Shown in pieces: positions 24,629-35,459 of a stretch of 64,000 bases of DNA. Positions within the stretch are counted from its first letter, which is position 1. Every line of letters starts with the position of its first letter. Origin of the DNA: Tricholoma matsutake (lineage: Eukaryota; Basidiomycota; Agaricomycetes; Agaricales; Tricholomataceae); NCBI GenBank assembly GCA_026075535.2, contig AP026540.1:3534001-3598000 (forward strand), given 5' to 3'. The position numbers were made by a program, and so were the translations under genes. The notes under the pieces were generated by a model. That model saw only the letters and a program-made list of their open reading frames with translations. It was not told where the DNA came from and searched no databases.

Positions 24629-25200
24629 TGAGAATCTTTTGCATCTGTTTTCTATCGACTGCTTTTGCTCACTTTGCTGTCAGATTCTTACTAAGAAACT
24701 CAATGGCATTGCAAATACTTACTCATGTCACAAAGCCCACTGTGGTGCTTCTTTTTTGTGGTTGCCTCACCCGTGGGACATATTTCATAGCCTTGATGTC
24801 ACGGTTGCAGCTGTGTAATAGCCATCCAACCAACAACACTGAGGTTGTGGCCAGAAGGCACAGCTATTATGGCAATCCAAAAGTTACCTTGATATGTGGT
24901 TGATCTAGGGTTGATTTCAAGTTCTCCAGTATTATGACAGTCTGTCTGACATTCCAGGCATCTGATTCTATGTGTCCAATCTTATACATCATCCTCAGCA
25001 ATTAATCTTGATAGTTGCTGGATATAATGTCATAGTCAATGCCTAGCTGGACGATTGGATGACTCTGGCCCTATTCTCCACCCCCATGCCCAGGTCAGCC
25101 CCTCTCCTATTCCTCTCATCTATTTCCATTCTGCTAAGCTTGGTTCTAGCCTCTGCCTCTTGTTCATCTTTTTAGACTTGCTGCTGGTTTTGCCAGTTGA
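24629..25200. other. Between F-box-like gene and protease-like ORF; nothing recognised
   Basis: Divergent interval of about 570 bp with only short ORFs. A T-rich tract ending TTTTTAG near 25175 could be an acceptor for an upstream exon of the next ORF. Confidence 0.3.
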
Positions 25201-26157
25201 ACATGGCCAGAAGATTCAAATGGCACCAGTGTCAGTTTGAAAAGAAAAATTGGTGATGTAACTGTCAATGAAAAGTTGACTGTTAAACAGCCACATAAAA
25301 GATTGAGAGTTAGCAGTAATAAAAGTTCTGATACAACAGGTAATGAAGTTTACCATATCTCAGTCCCTCTTGGTATAATATGGAGCAATAACAGTTGTGC
25401 ATATGACTCTGTCTTTTCTATCCTTTATGCAGTGTGGAAGACTAATCCAGAGTATTGGAGTCATACTTTTGGTTCTATAAATGATGATATACTTGAGGAT
25501 ATATGCAATGGATTTCAAAGTCATTTAGATGGTCAGACTTTATTAGAAAATGTGAGGGACATATTTAGACATAAACTGGATGACTTAAGAATTGCTGGCT
25601 TGCGGTGGGGTAGGCATACATCAGTGGTTAGATTATTACAGCTTATGTTTACAACACCCACTCAAATTGTGTCCTCACAACTTACATGTTCTCAAGAACA
25701 TACATTGACTCAGGCTCAAACTCGTCAACATTCTGTTTGGTCTTGCATTTTGTCTTCTGGAACAAGTCCTTATGTATCAATACAAGATTGGATTCAGAAT
25801 CATCAGGAAGGTTCAATGTCTAGATGTTCTGAATGCAATCAACATCTCATATGTTCATATTCTTTTGTGTCAGTTCCAGCTATACTTATATTTGAATTTG
25901 AAGGAAAAAATTTAAAAATAGACCCAGAAGTGACAATTGTTAGCAGAAACAATCAGCCTTTTAAAATAAAACTGAAAGGTATTATCTATCATGGAGAAGC
26001 ACATTATATATCATGCATTGTTGTTAATGAGCAACTATGGTTTCATGATGGTATTACAACTGGTGCTAACATGGTATATGAGGGACTATTGCAATCTACG
26101 ACAGATCTAATGCATTGCAGAGGGAAAGAAGCAGTTGTGGCAATATATGCAAAGTGA
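25201..26157 (+). CDS. Ubiquitin-specific-protease-like (C19-type) ORF, 5' end uncertain
   Basis: Open from 25201 to a stop at 26157, about 318 codons, with no premature stop. The N-terminal part has WSNNSCAYDSVFSILYAVW, which resembles the Cys box of USP deubiquitinases (N-x2-C, candidate nucleophile C near residue 65). The C-terminal part has YHGEAHYISCIVV and WFHDGI, resembling the His box and following Asp/Asn region. CSECNQHLIC offers Cys pairs for zinc. It is about 300 residues, a minimal USP core. No ATG begins the frame: the first candidate is a TTG at 25237, so an upstream exon or truncation is likely. The neighbourhood is transposon-rich and I suspect a transposon-associated gene. 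Activity is inference. Confidence 0.55.
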   Translation, partial: TWPEDSNGTSVSLKRKIGDVTVNEKLTVKQPHKRLRVSSNKSSDTTGNEVYHISVPLGIIWSNNSCAYDSVFSILYAVWKTNPEYWSHTFGSINDDILEDICNGFQSHLDGQTLLENVRDIFRHKLDDLRIAGLRWGRHTSVVRLLQLMFTTPTQIVSSQLTCSQEHTLTQAQTRQHSVWSCILSSGTSPYVSIQDWIQNHQEGSMSRCSECNQHLICSYSFVSVPAILIFEFEGKNLKIDPEVTIVSRNNQPFKIKLKGIIYHGEAHYISCIVVNEQLWFHDGITTGANMVYEGLLQSTTDLMHCRGKEAVVAIYAK

Positions 26158-26720
26158 TGGTGAAATGCAAACTGTGCATTACATTATGGATTATGAACTT
26201 CGGTGATCCTGTTTCCATATCTAGTCCTCACCTAGTAACAATTATAATGATAACTTCTTATAGGAATAACTTGAACTGTAATATGTTCCATACTGACTGG
26301 CTGTAAATTTTTCTGTTTGTATGACTCATTACTTTAGAATGGAGGACTCGTTCATGCCAGGCTTTAGCCATGGCCCAATTGGACAAGTTTGGCATTGTCA
26401 GGAACTGAGACTGATGTGACTGAAACTGTTCAAAAGCCTACTTTTTGGCATACTGTCAAGAACCATTTCTCATCCGATCGGAACCCGCATTTGTCTGACA
26501 CTTTTCTGCAGCTTGAATCTGACATTCACCAACTCCTCCCATTTCATTCCCAGCCACCTTGCACTGCCCACACTGCTGTGCACCAGGCCGCCTTGTACAG
26601 CACCCATGGCTGCCTTACCAAGGTTGCCATCTCTTTTGCAAATTCAACTATGGACTCCTGTGCAGCCCCTGCTAAGTAATTTATTTATGCAGTCAAGACA
26701 CTGCTGCAGTTACTGACATG
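26158..26720. other. Degenerate sequence, nothing recognised
   Basis: Short plus-strand ORFs (26389-26679) without recognised similarity. Sequence further right resembles 55.4-55.7 kb. Confidence 0.3.
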
Positions 26721-26724
26721 TTCC

Positions 26725-27200
26725 GGACTCTAGTATTTAAGCTTAGTTAGTTTTGACTTGTATTCCTGAGTTCATATATCGACATAGACTTGACAAAGCC
26801 CCATCTTTAACTTGCCAATCTAAATCTCGTTCTACTCCTACCTCTGTCCTCTAAGAGTCTGAACTTCATTTGACTCAACCTCTAGTTCTTCCTCCCAAGC
26901 TTTGGTCTCATCTGAACTTAACCCAAGTCCCTCTGTACTCCTTCCCTGCATTACCCACACTTCCCTGCTCCTACCTCCAAACCTTCATCTCGAAATTAGG
27001 ACACCAGATGAGGTGAATGGCACAGCTTCTTATAAGCTGAAGCCAAGTCCTTTCTGTTCCCCTTCGCAGGACCTGCTACAACCCAACAACTTTCTGTTAT
27101 TGACATCTGCAGGGTCCAACCAGATTCCAATGTGTTTTCTAGGATCAGTTCTTAACAGTATATACATATGAACTCACACTTCACTCATCTCATTCCTCTC
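26725..27200 (+). repeat. LTR-like or leader repeat, also present near 55.4-55.7 kb
   Basis: Shares blocks with 55410-55700, including CTAGTATTTAAGCT (a TATA-like box; 55.4 kb has CTTTAGTATTTAAGCT), then AGGACACCAGATGAGG and AAGCCAAGTCCTTTCTGT. The order of blocks is conserved, which fits an LTR or leader of a retroelement. It precedes a gag ORF, so it may be that element's 5' end. The borders could not be fixed. Confidence 0.45.
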
Positions 27201-27495
27201 TATGACCCCTACCGAGACCCACCAGCACACAACCAGAAATTCCCAATAAGCTGGTACTATTCCTGGGATCTCTGCAATTCAGTGATCCACCCTTCCCAAC
27301 CCTTGACCTGCCACTACTTTTAGAGTATCTTCCAGACCCTCAAACATCTTCTGACAAATCAGCTCAGGAGCCCCCTCAATCAGTGCTAATCTTATGTCTA
27401 CCTGTGCCCCACACCCTTCCGCCAACCCAGAAGGTTTTTGACCAACAACTCCCCTTGAGTATGTAGGGGGCATCAACCAGCCTGAACACTTCAGG

Positions 27496-28725
27496 TTGGA
27501 AGATCCTGGTCTAGAGGATGGACCTCCCAGTGGACCCGACGGCCCTGGGGGTGACCCCAATTCCAATAATCCAGATGATCAACCTCCCGCAGTGGAAAAC
27601 CCTGATCCAGGGGATAGGTTCATAGATGTCCTTTACAACCTCTCAGAGAGTACCCGCACCCTTCATCAGAATAACGCACCCAAGACCAAAAAAATCAAAG
27701 TTCATGACCCCGACACTTTTGATGGTACCAATCCAAAGAAACTTAGAGACTTCCTAGTCTCCTGCAATCTTCATTTCCATGACCATCCACACATATTTTC
27801 CTCTGATGAGAAAAAGATCATATTTATCCTTTCTTATCTTAAGGGATCAGCTCTCAGTCACTTTGAGCCTGGTCTTAATGACCCAACAGATTCTGCACAC
27901 TGGATGTGGGACTATGAAGCCTTCCTCACTGAGCTTGAAAGCAACTTTGGCCTGCATGACCCGGTTGGAGATGTGGAAAAAGCTCTCTCTGACTTATCAA
28001 TAAAGAAAGGTGGTGGAATCACAAAGTATAACATTGATTTCTGGGAATTAGCTTCTAGAGTCAACTGGAATGAAGCCACGCTTCATGACCAATATTTCTG
28101 CAGTCTTCCACTCTGACTTCGCATAGAAGTTCTTTGGGGCCTGATACTCTTGCAGAACTGCACTTGAAAGCACAGGACAGCGATGACATTTACTGGATGC
28201 AAGAAGATGAATCCTGCTTTGAAACAAAGAATTCCAGTAACTTCACTAACCCTAGTCATAAGGACACTTCAAAAAGCCCTTCCCCGTCTACCAACCAATC
28301 CTCTTTGAACTCTGCCCATGGCAACACCTCCAACCAGCAGTCTTCCATGACAAAGAACACTCCCCGGGACAAGCCCAAGTTGTCCATCTCCAATAAGTTG
28401 GGGAAGAACAGCAAGCTTACTGGGGAAAAATGAGAATGTCGCATGAGAGAATGACTTTGTCTCTACTGTGTGGAGGAAGGCATGTAGCAGGAAACTGCCT
28501 GAAATCCAAAGCCACAAAAGCCCGTGCTTCTGCTGTCCTTTCTGACACTGTGGACTCAGAAAAATAGTCCACAACCCTCATCGAGGCTGGGGGTTGCATT
28601 GACCTTGCCCATTTGGCTGCCTATGTTCATCTCAACGTGTCTGCTCTTTCTGACCCTGACTCCTTCACCATCTTTTTAACCATTCCCAACTATTCTGCTC
28701 CGATGTGAACCCTTATTGACTCTCA
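27496..28725 (+). pseudogene. Gag of a second Gypsy family, broken
   Basis: The first 206 codons are open (27496-28116): a Pro/Asp/Gly-rich leader, then a retrotransposon-gag region (DTFDGTNPKKLRDFL, HFEPGL, FLTELESNFG). A TGA at 28114, in a context fitting CGA, is followed by an in-frame Ser/Thr/Asn-rich hinge, more stops, a degenerate zinc-knuckle (LCGGRHVAGNC) and the start of a protease-like motif (TLIDSHNSLVS) just before the junction. Gag packages the element RNA. This copy cannot make a full protein. Confidence 0.75.
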
Positions 28726-30200
28726 CAACTCATTGGTCAGTACTGCCATACTTGTGACCTTTGCTTATGCACCAAGATTCCTTGATGCAAGCCCATTGGC
28801 ACACCCTCTTCCTATTCCAGAAAATCATTGGGATGCTGTTAGTGTGGACTTCATGGTGGAGTTACCAGAGTCAAATAGGTTTGATGTGGTAATGTGCACA
28901 GTCAACTCGGTAGGAAAATAAGCTCACTTTATTCCCACTCAGACTGCCATTATGGCACTGGGTGCAGCCCGACTCTACCTTCACCATGTGTGGAAGCTAC
29001 ATGGACTTCCTAGCACCTGACTTTGTGATCGAGGACCTCAATTCATTACCGAGTTCACCCGAGAGCTGTACTGTCTCCTAGGAATTAAACTCCTTACTTC
29101 TACCACCTATCACTCACAGACTGATGGACACACCAAATGGGTCCATCAGGAGCTGGAGCAGTGCATCCGCATCTTTGTCAATGAGTGCCAAGATAACTGG
29201 GAGGATCTTCTCCCCATGGCTGAGTTCAGATACAACAATCACATCCATGCATCCACTCAGCAAATTCCCCTCCTCCTGGACACAGGATGATGTCCACACA
29301 TGGGCTTTGAGCCTTACCAAGTGCCCTCACAACTCAAGACAGTGAATGAATTTATGGAGTGGATGAAGGATAGCTTGGAAGAGGCAAAGGTGGCCCTAGT
29401 TAAGGCAAAGGACAACATGGTGCACTTTTACAACCAACACTACTCATCAACACCCTAGTATAAGGTTGGTGATTGAGTTTACCTTAATTCCAGCAACATC
29501 TCTACCACCCATCCATCCAAGAAACTTGCACACTGTTTCCTTGGACCATTCCCCATTGTCAAGTGCATTGGAACACATGCCTACTGCCTACACCTACCAG
29601 CATCCATGTCCAGACTTCACCCTGTCTTCCACATTGTCAAACTATTGCCAGCACCAGCAGATCCATTCCTGGGGCATTGCTTCTACAGTGATTGAAGGAG
29701 AACCACAGTATGAGGTCAAGTCCATCCTGGATAGCAGGTTGCGCTGAGGGAAGCTTCAATATCTGGTATGTTGGAAGGGCTATATGTTAAGTACACTACT
29801 CCTGCATACACCTATTACATATATATATAAGCATAGTCTATCCATAGTAGACTACAAAAGATAGTAGAGAAGTAATATCATAGAGTAGAGAAGTGGGGGG
29901 AAGGATGGTGGACAGTGACAGACCCCAGCCATATTTATAGGCTTTGGAGATGGTCTGTGTGCACTCCCAAAACCTATATAAGGGGCTGCACTTCTGCCAC
30001 ATCCCCCAGTCAATCAACTCCTGTTATCACAGTCATCTCTCTTTCTGCCTCAAACACTATGGGTACAAGGAAAACTCATGGGTCAAGGAATCCAATGTAA
30101 ATGCTCCATGACTAGTCAAAAAGTTCCACCAACAACACACTTCTGCACTGTGCCACATTCAAGTTGTGGACTTTGACTGGTTGTGATTTTGAATGCATTG
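28726..30200 (+). pseudogene. Copy-1-type integrase fragment, broken
   Basis: Homologous to 37940-39167 of Gypsy copy 2: AVSVDFMVELPESNRFD, LHHVWKLHGLP, CDRGPQFITEF and YHSQTDGHT are recognisable integrase core motifs. The C-terminal GPFPIVKC and FHIVKLLPAP follow. It is interrupted by many stops (for example near 28919, 29019 and 29288, the last fitting CGA to TGA) and by a 272-bp solo LTR at 29785. Confidence 0.82.
29785..30056 (+). mobile_element. Solo LTR, 272 bp, with 5-bp target duplication
   Basis: Begins TGTTAAGTACAC and ends CTCAAACA. It interrupts the chromodomain-like codons of the chimeric Gypsy element, where the uninterrupted homologue reads GGGTATGGGTATGAGG. Flanking duplication CTATA / CTATG differs by a single G to A change. 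A TATA-like box CCTATATAAGGGG lies inside, so transcription would run on the plus strand. Confidence 0.82.
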
Positions 30201-30227
30201 GGGCAATGCATCTTAGAGAGAGGGTGA

Positions 30228-30516
30228 TGTAAGGGGACTAGGGGATGCCCTGTGTGTTTCTCCTATTTTTTACATTCATCCTATATTTTTCCTCACCTCA
30301 TTTCCTTCTATTCTTCATTTTCTATGATTTTTCCTTATTTTATTGCTAATTTCCCTTTCTATCATATTTGTGCATATTGACAGTTTTATATTTAGAGGCA
30401 GAGTCCCTTTCTGACATACACCCCTTGGTGTGACATCATTTGGCAGCCTTGATCTGCCTATCTCTGCCTTTTCTATTTTTAGGTTACTATTTGATTTTTG
30501 AAAGTCTTCACATATA
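30228..30516 (+). repeat. Truncated 3' LTR of the chimeric Gypsy element
   Basis: 289 bp matching the first two thirds of the 425-bp copy-1 LTR, from TGTAAGGGG to CTTCACATATA, where an LTR of another family begins at 30517. Confidence 0.85.
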
Positions 30517-30730
30517 TGTAACGATGGCTCTTATTGACATATATTTACCACACACATGATCACAGACAGATATGGACAACGACTCTTACACACACACACA
30601 CACCATCATTCTCATCTTGTAGTTCTACAACCGTCACTTAGCTTGTTATCCACACCTTGAGCTCGTTACGTCTTGGCTGGTCTCAGTGGCTGTTTAGTGA
30701 TCCCTTGCATGAACACTGCACAGGGTTACA
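30517..30730 (+). repeat. LTR of a second element (family LTR2), plus orientation
   Basis: 214 bp, TGTAACGATGGCTC to GCAGGGTTACA, nearly identical to the reverse complement of 33284-33499. It is followed directly by CTTTTTTTTTT, the same context that follows the LTR at 53.9 kb in its own sense, so this looks like a 5' LTR with the start of the internal region. It includes an (AC)n run. Confidence 0.82.
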
Positions 30731-31280
30731 CTTTTTTTTTAACGCTGCTCTCAAAAGGATCAATGTTCTCTCGCGTAGTGAGTAGGTCGTTCATCTCAGT
30801 TTTTTTTTCCCTCTCTTCACACCTGCCGCTGAGTAGGCTGTCATGCCTATTTCTGAATCTTTCTTCAGAGTTGCTGCCCACCCTGCCAATTATGTGCTGT
30901 CAAGCACTTTGTGTTGCTGCTCAGCCCGCATTACCATGCCACCTTGGGAGTTGACATTTGTAGTTATGTAATATACTTTAGTAATAACTATTCATTTCAT
31001 GACAGTTTGGCTCATTGACGTCGAGAATAGTTCACTTGAAAACTTTATTTTGTACTTGAAACTGCAACAATTTAATATTTCTGATTAGAACTACAATACA
31101 TGATATTGCTGTTGCTACCAGTTCATACCTTGCTGTTTCCATGTTTGCATAGCGTGTTTCCACCCCTGATCTATGCTGCGAGCAGTTGCTTAAAGCTGTA
31201 GTGAATGATTGTGGGTGGTTTGGAAGGCTGGTTGTCATTGTAGGAACTAGGACTAGAGATCCTATGAAAAAGTGTAAGAT
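30731..31280. other. Start of LTR2 element interior, degenerate
   Basis: T-rich leader followed by sequence without a recognisable gene. Confidence 0.35.
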
Positions 31281-32440
31281 TAGTTAGGAATTACCAGGAA
31301 ATGAATAAAAGAAACTTGCCTGTGGCCCAAGAGATGCATTGATGTCTCTTGAGCCTCATTGGTGTGTGTTCATAGGGCTCTCTGCTGCTGCTACAATCAC
31401 TTATGTTGGTCATCCTGGGGCCCAGCATGCATTGCCATTGTTGTTGATGCAAGCACCAGTGATCCACCCCACAAGCAGTTGCTCGTAGGGCTGGGGGTGG
31501 GTGCCATGTCATTGTGGGGCTTCGAGATCGTTGTCCTACGCTGCCAGCACTCATGATGCACACAAGCAGCTGCTCATAGCATTGTGGGTGGGTGCTATTG
31601 GGGGGATTTTGTTGTTCCGGGTGTTGCTGGCATCAAATAGTAGAGTGAGCACCTAAAAACATTAATTAGCAACATTAAAATGAAAAGAGAAAAGAAAAGA
31701 AAATTACTTATCTGTTGTCGCTAATGGTCGTCAATGGTCAATAGCACCAGGGGATTCTACCCCACGAGCATTTGCCAGTAGCACCTGCGATCCACCCTGC
31801 AAGCAGTTGCTCACAGTGGTGGTGGGTGCTAGGTTCAAGGGGGATGGGGAGTGAAGCAGGGGTGAGGGTGGAATACCTGGCAGCTGCTCGAGTCTCCCGG
31901 TGTTCCTCTTCTGTTGTCTCTGTTCTGTTTCCACCGCATCTCTGCCATCTCTGTGGTTGCATCACTCATTTACACCCTGCCATAGCTCAAGCCTCCTGGC
32001 ATTGCTCTGTTGTTGTTTCTGTTCTGTTTCTGCCATCTCTCTGCTGTCTCCGTGATTGCATCAGCATTGAACACCCTGTCATAGTGGTGCAATGTTATCA
32101 TTTGCTGTTGTTCAGAAGGTGGTGTAGTCATTGTGGTAGGCAGAACTAAAGAAGCTATTAAAAGAACAAGATTAGTTACACAAAATGAATCATAACAAAA
32201 ACTTACCTACAGCCCAAGAGACATCGATGATCGACGTCTTCTGGGCCAATGTTAGGCAGTTGTTGTCAGCTCATGGTGGTAGTGCTTTGAGCACTCCCTC
32301 ATCTTCAACCTGGTGGGTAGGCTCCCTGGCGACTGCCCCTCACAACCTTCAAACCCGAAATAAAATTCCTCACATCCAATTTGGATGGGGAGGAGGCAGC
32401 ATGTGTCGTTGTTGTATCTTGCATGAGATAACCTAATGAT
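31281..32440 (-). repeat. Palindrome-bearing repeat family, cluster 2 (minus orientation)
   Basis: Copies of the GAGCAGTTGCTC palindrome occur near 31463, 31561 and 31791 with flanking CCACCCC. Two splice-like units on the minus strand contain the second palindrome (CCCAAGAGATG...CATCTCTTG at about 31316-31352; CCCAAGAGACATCGATGATC at about 32214). Each is followed in sense by a donor (GCAAGTTTC; GTAAGTTTTT), a T-rich stretch and TAG. A third donor-like and acceptor-like pair lies at 31650-31710. Short ORFs here are by-products. Confidence 0.68.
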
Positions 32441-32758
32441 GAATAGAAAAAAAATGTTAGTAATTGAAAAGAATAACAGTGAAAAGACTTACAGATGTTA
32501 CTTACATAGAGTGAAATGGGGTAGGGTCGACGCGAGTTCAGCAGATTCCCACATGTTGCATGATCGTGCTTGTTACAGTTCTCAACACGTTCACGCCTTC
32601 TGGCTTGACTGGATATCTGGACTCTTTATTCTATCATCTCCTATGCCATGCAAGAGTCTGATGCCAGTCACTGGTCACTATCATGAAAGATGTTTGTTCT
32701 TATGTAAAAGGATCCATAAATTGAAGTGCTCAATTTGGTAGGATTATGTAATGAGGTG

Positions 32759-32952
32759 CTCAACTGCGAGTCAACCATGAGTCAACTGTGAGTCAACTAT
32801 GAGTCAACTGTGAGTCAACTACGAGTCAACTGTGAGTCAACTACGAGTCAACTGTGAGTCAACTACGAGTCAACTGTGAGTCAACTACGAGTCAACTGTG
32901 AGTCAACTACGAGTCAACTGTGAGTCAACTACGAGTCAACCACAGGTCAACT
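32759..32952. repeat. Satellite of 11-bp units, alternating to a 22-bp period
   Basis: About 16 head-to-tail units of GAGTCAACTNN. The variants ending GT and AC alternate strictly over most of the array, giving a 22-bp higher-order period. Nine units contain TGAGTCA, the consensus for Gcn4/AP-1-type bZIP proteins. Confidence 0.9.
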
Positions 32953-33253
32953 GCCTCAAAACTTGCCTGTTGTGTGATGGCAATGACGAGTGCTTGATAT
33001 TTTATGATTGGTTAGTGGATTCAGCAACAATCTTGCATGTAACACATCAGCGAGAAGCCTTTACTGATTACACACCTTTGGGAAATATTTCCATAACAGG
33101 TGTATACATTGGCAAAAACTCTAACCATGTGCATAATCTGGTAAAATGTTATTACCTTAGTTCAAGTACATCCAGAACAGACTCCAGAACTACTTTAGGT
33201 AGCAGTAGTATCCACTGTTTGAGCCTTGCATCCACTTCACTCAGCTCAATCTG
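32953..33253 (+). pseudogene. Retropepsin-like fragment of a retroelement polyprotein
   Basis: An open frame reading CLLCDGNDECLIF then DWLVDSATILHVTHQREAF and TDYTPLGNISITGV. The D-S-A-T box followed by H-V-T and the threonine/glycine-rich segment resemble the protease region of Copia-type polyproteins (WxxDSGATxH), with Gly replaced by Ala. Upstream it merges into the satellite; downstream it becomes Ser-rich. This is a fragment only. Confidence 0.45.
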
Positions 33254-33283
33254 ATGCAAGCAAGTCGTACATGCCCAGTATAT

Positions 33284-33499
33284 TGTAACCCTGCACAGTG
33301 TTCACGCGAGGGATCACCAAACGTCCACTGAGACCAGCCAAGACATAACGAGCTCAAGGTGTGGATAACAAGCTAGGTGACAGTTGTAGAACTACAAGAT
33401 GAGAATGATGGTGTGTGTGTGTGTGTGTAAGAGTTGTTGTCCATATCTGTCTGTGATCATGTGCATGGTAAATATATGTCAATAAGAGCCATCATTACA
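33284..33499 (-). repeat. LTR2 copy, minus orientation (3' LTR of a Gypsy fragment)
   Basis: 216 bp, reverse complement of 30517-30730. A G-rich polypurine tract (complement of 33500-33511) lies directly upstream in sense, so it is a 3' LTR. The flank after it in sense, ATATACTGGGCAT, matches the part of the copy-1-type LTR that is missing to the right of 30516. Confidence 0.82.
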
Positions 33500-33539
33500 C
33501 CCTCCCCCCCATAAAAAATTCAAACCCCAACCCCCAATG

Positions 33540-34706
33540 AGCAGAATATAGGTAAAAAAAAGGTGCACAAGCATGGGTGCATTAAAAACCCCAGTGGGGA
33601 AAAGCTACTGGTCGGCGAAAGAAATTGAAGAGCTACATACTAGCCACCAATTTGTGTCTCATCAACCAGATGGCAAGGGCTTCGCATTTGGCCAGTTCAT
33701 GTGCGGGTAACCAGCAGTCCTCCTCAGGCCCATAACCAAGCCAACATACCAGGTATTGAACTCCCTATCCCCGCCTGTGCTCATCCAAAATTTGGTCCAC
33801 CAAATATTATTCTTCCTCACCAACAAATACTGGAGACGGTTTCTCCAACTCTTGACCAGGGAACAGACCTTTATCATTTTCCACAAATGGCCAAACTTGA
33901 GAGGTGTGGAAGGTTGGGAACATGTTTGGATGATTGGGCAATTCAATCGTGACTGTAGACAAGTTGGGGGCAGTGTCTGTAATAACATATGGTCCATTGA
34001 ATCGCGGCATGAACTTGGCCACCCTCTTCTCCCCCTTTGATTTGTAATCACGTTGTCTATGTAGGGTGGACAGAACCATCCAGCCCCCCTTTTCAAATGG
34101 AAAATCATCAGTAGGGTGTTCATTAGCTGCAAGAGACTGTGAAATCTCAGCGCAGAGCATGTTATCCTGAGCTTCCAAGACATTGAGTTGTAGCCTCTTG
34201 ATGACTGTCGAAGCATGGATGTCAGTGAATTCATTGTCTTCTGAATGCATGAGGGGGGGAATGATGCATGGGGAGCGACCCATGCAAAGTTGAAAGGGAG
34301 AAAACCCTGTGGAAGCATTGATGGTGTTCATGATATCAAAACATACCCAGGGCAGCGCTCACCACCATCCCAACTGGTTCCACTCCACATGGCAATGTAG
34401 ACACTGATTGATGGTCTTGTTGGATTGTTTGCTGGCACTGTCAGTTTTGGGGTGGTAAGCCATGGACATTTTCAGTTTGACACCAGTGAGCTTGTGTAGC
34501 GTCTGCCAAAATGTGGAGACAAACAATTTGTTGCGGTTGGAGATGATTTCCAAAGGTAAACCATTCTCGCAATACCACTCATTGAAGAATATAACTGCCA
34601 AATCCTTTGCTGAAATGTCAGTGTATGTCGGAATTACCCTTAAATCACTATTGAGCTGATCTGAGAAAGTGATGATGCAGTCACATCCTTGTCTAGGGAC
34701 TACCAT
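33540..34706 (-). pseudogene. Gypsy integrase and C-terminal fragment, broken
   Basis: Minus-strand fragments carry integrase core motifs: DLAVIFFNEWYCENGLP, FVSTFWQTLHKLTG, SMAYHPKTDSASKQSNKTI (family TDGQTER degenerate), INASTGFSPFQLCMGRSP, then ADFHxSQVWPF-type C-terminal sequence. Frames change near 34340 and 33800, and the 5' side ends abruptly at 34706. A close relative is the element at 47.4-53.8 kb, sharing GCATTAAAAACCCCAGTGGG upstream of its polypurine region. Confidence 0.75.
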
Positions 34707-34810
34707 GGATGGCCATCATCTGGGTGACCATCCATGGATATGATATATGGATGGATGGATATGGATATGGATATTGCATGGGTGATATCCATGGATGAAC
34801 GGATGGTTAC
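34707..34810. repeat. Low-complexity ATGGATATGG repeat with palindromes
   Basis: Repeats of CCATGGATATG and GGATATGGATATGG, partly self-complementary, mark the truncation point of the Gypsy fragment. Confidence 0.6.
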
Positions 34811-35459
34811 TATTAAATTTAAATAAATGAGTAATTCTGAGTTCTCAATTTATTGAGACAAGGTATTGTCGATTGAGCTGGCTGGATGTCTCATCTGATC
34901 TATTAGTGCAGTAATTGCTGAAGTGGCCTATTTTGATTCTCATCCATTTCAGATCTTGCCAGGCCCCTTTATTAACCCCCCTCCCCTTTTCACCTGTGAA
35001 CATTGATCAAAATGGAATGGCCAGAAGTGGGGCCCTGATTTTGCAAAAACCAAGCCAAAGCCAGCTGGCCACTGCAATAGTGGCTGTGTATGCTCTAAGT
35101 GGGTAAAGCCCCCAGCCCCTTACAGAACTCGGAATTGCCATGCAATGCAATGGCCCTCTAGCACAAGTATAGTCTTGGTAAGGAATGACAGTACTTTACT
35201 GTCCCCCATGTAATCTGCACAGACTCCGCATGGACTCCTAGCTATCCGCGGACTCCGAGCAGAATCCTACCAGAGGCTGAGCAGAGTCCTAGATGTCTGC
35301 ATGGAGTCTGCGGACAGTCCTCAGACTCTGCCCAGAGTCCTAGTAAAAAAATTTCAGAGTTGTAAAGACAAAAGTCAGATCAAAATCCAAGCAGAGTCCG
35401 AGCAAAGTCCTAGCTTGCAGGTGACTTAGTGATTAAATTTAGTTCACAGTCCCTCACAT
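34811..35459. other. Degenerate repeat region, CAGAGTCC motifs
   Basis: No gene. From about 35217 to 35430, short motifs such as GACTCCGAGCAGA and CAGAGTCCTAG recur irregularly, suggesting an old tandem array. It forms the left flank of Gypsy copy 2. Confidence 0.4.

Larger units (their letters stand above)
27496..30516 (+). mobile_element. Chimeric Gypsy element: foreign gag joined to copy-1-type integrase and 3' LTR
   Basis: The left part encodes a gag unrelated in sequence to that of Gypsy copies 1 and 2. At about 28725 the sequence switches to the integrase region of the copy-1 family (compare CTTGTGACCTTTGCTTA with the integrase of copy 2). It continues through the C-terminal segment to a purine tract and a 3' LTR beginning TGTAAGGGG at 30228. 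Protease, reverse transcriptase and RNase H are missing. The LTR is cut at 30516 by another element. Confidence 0.8.

Noticed and set aside
32759..32952. Regular short repeats that might suggest a CRISPR array
   Set aside because: The units are contiguous 11-bp repeats with no spacers, in a eukaryotic genome. It is a satellite.
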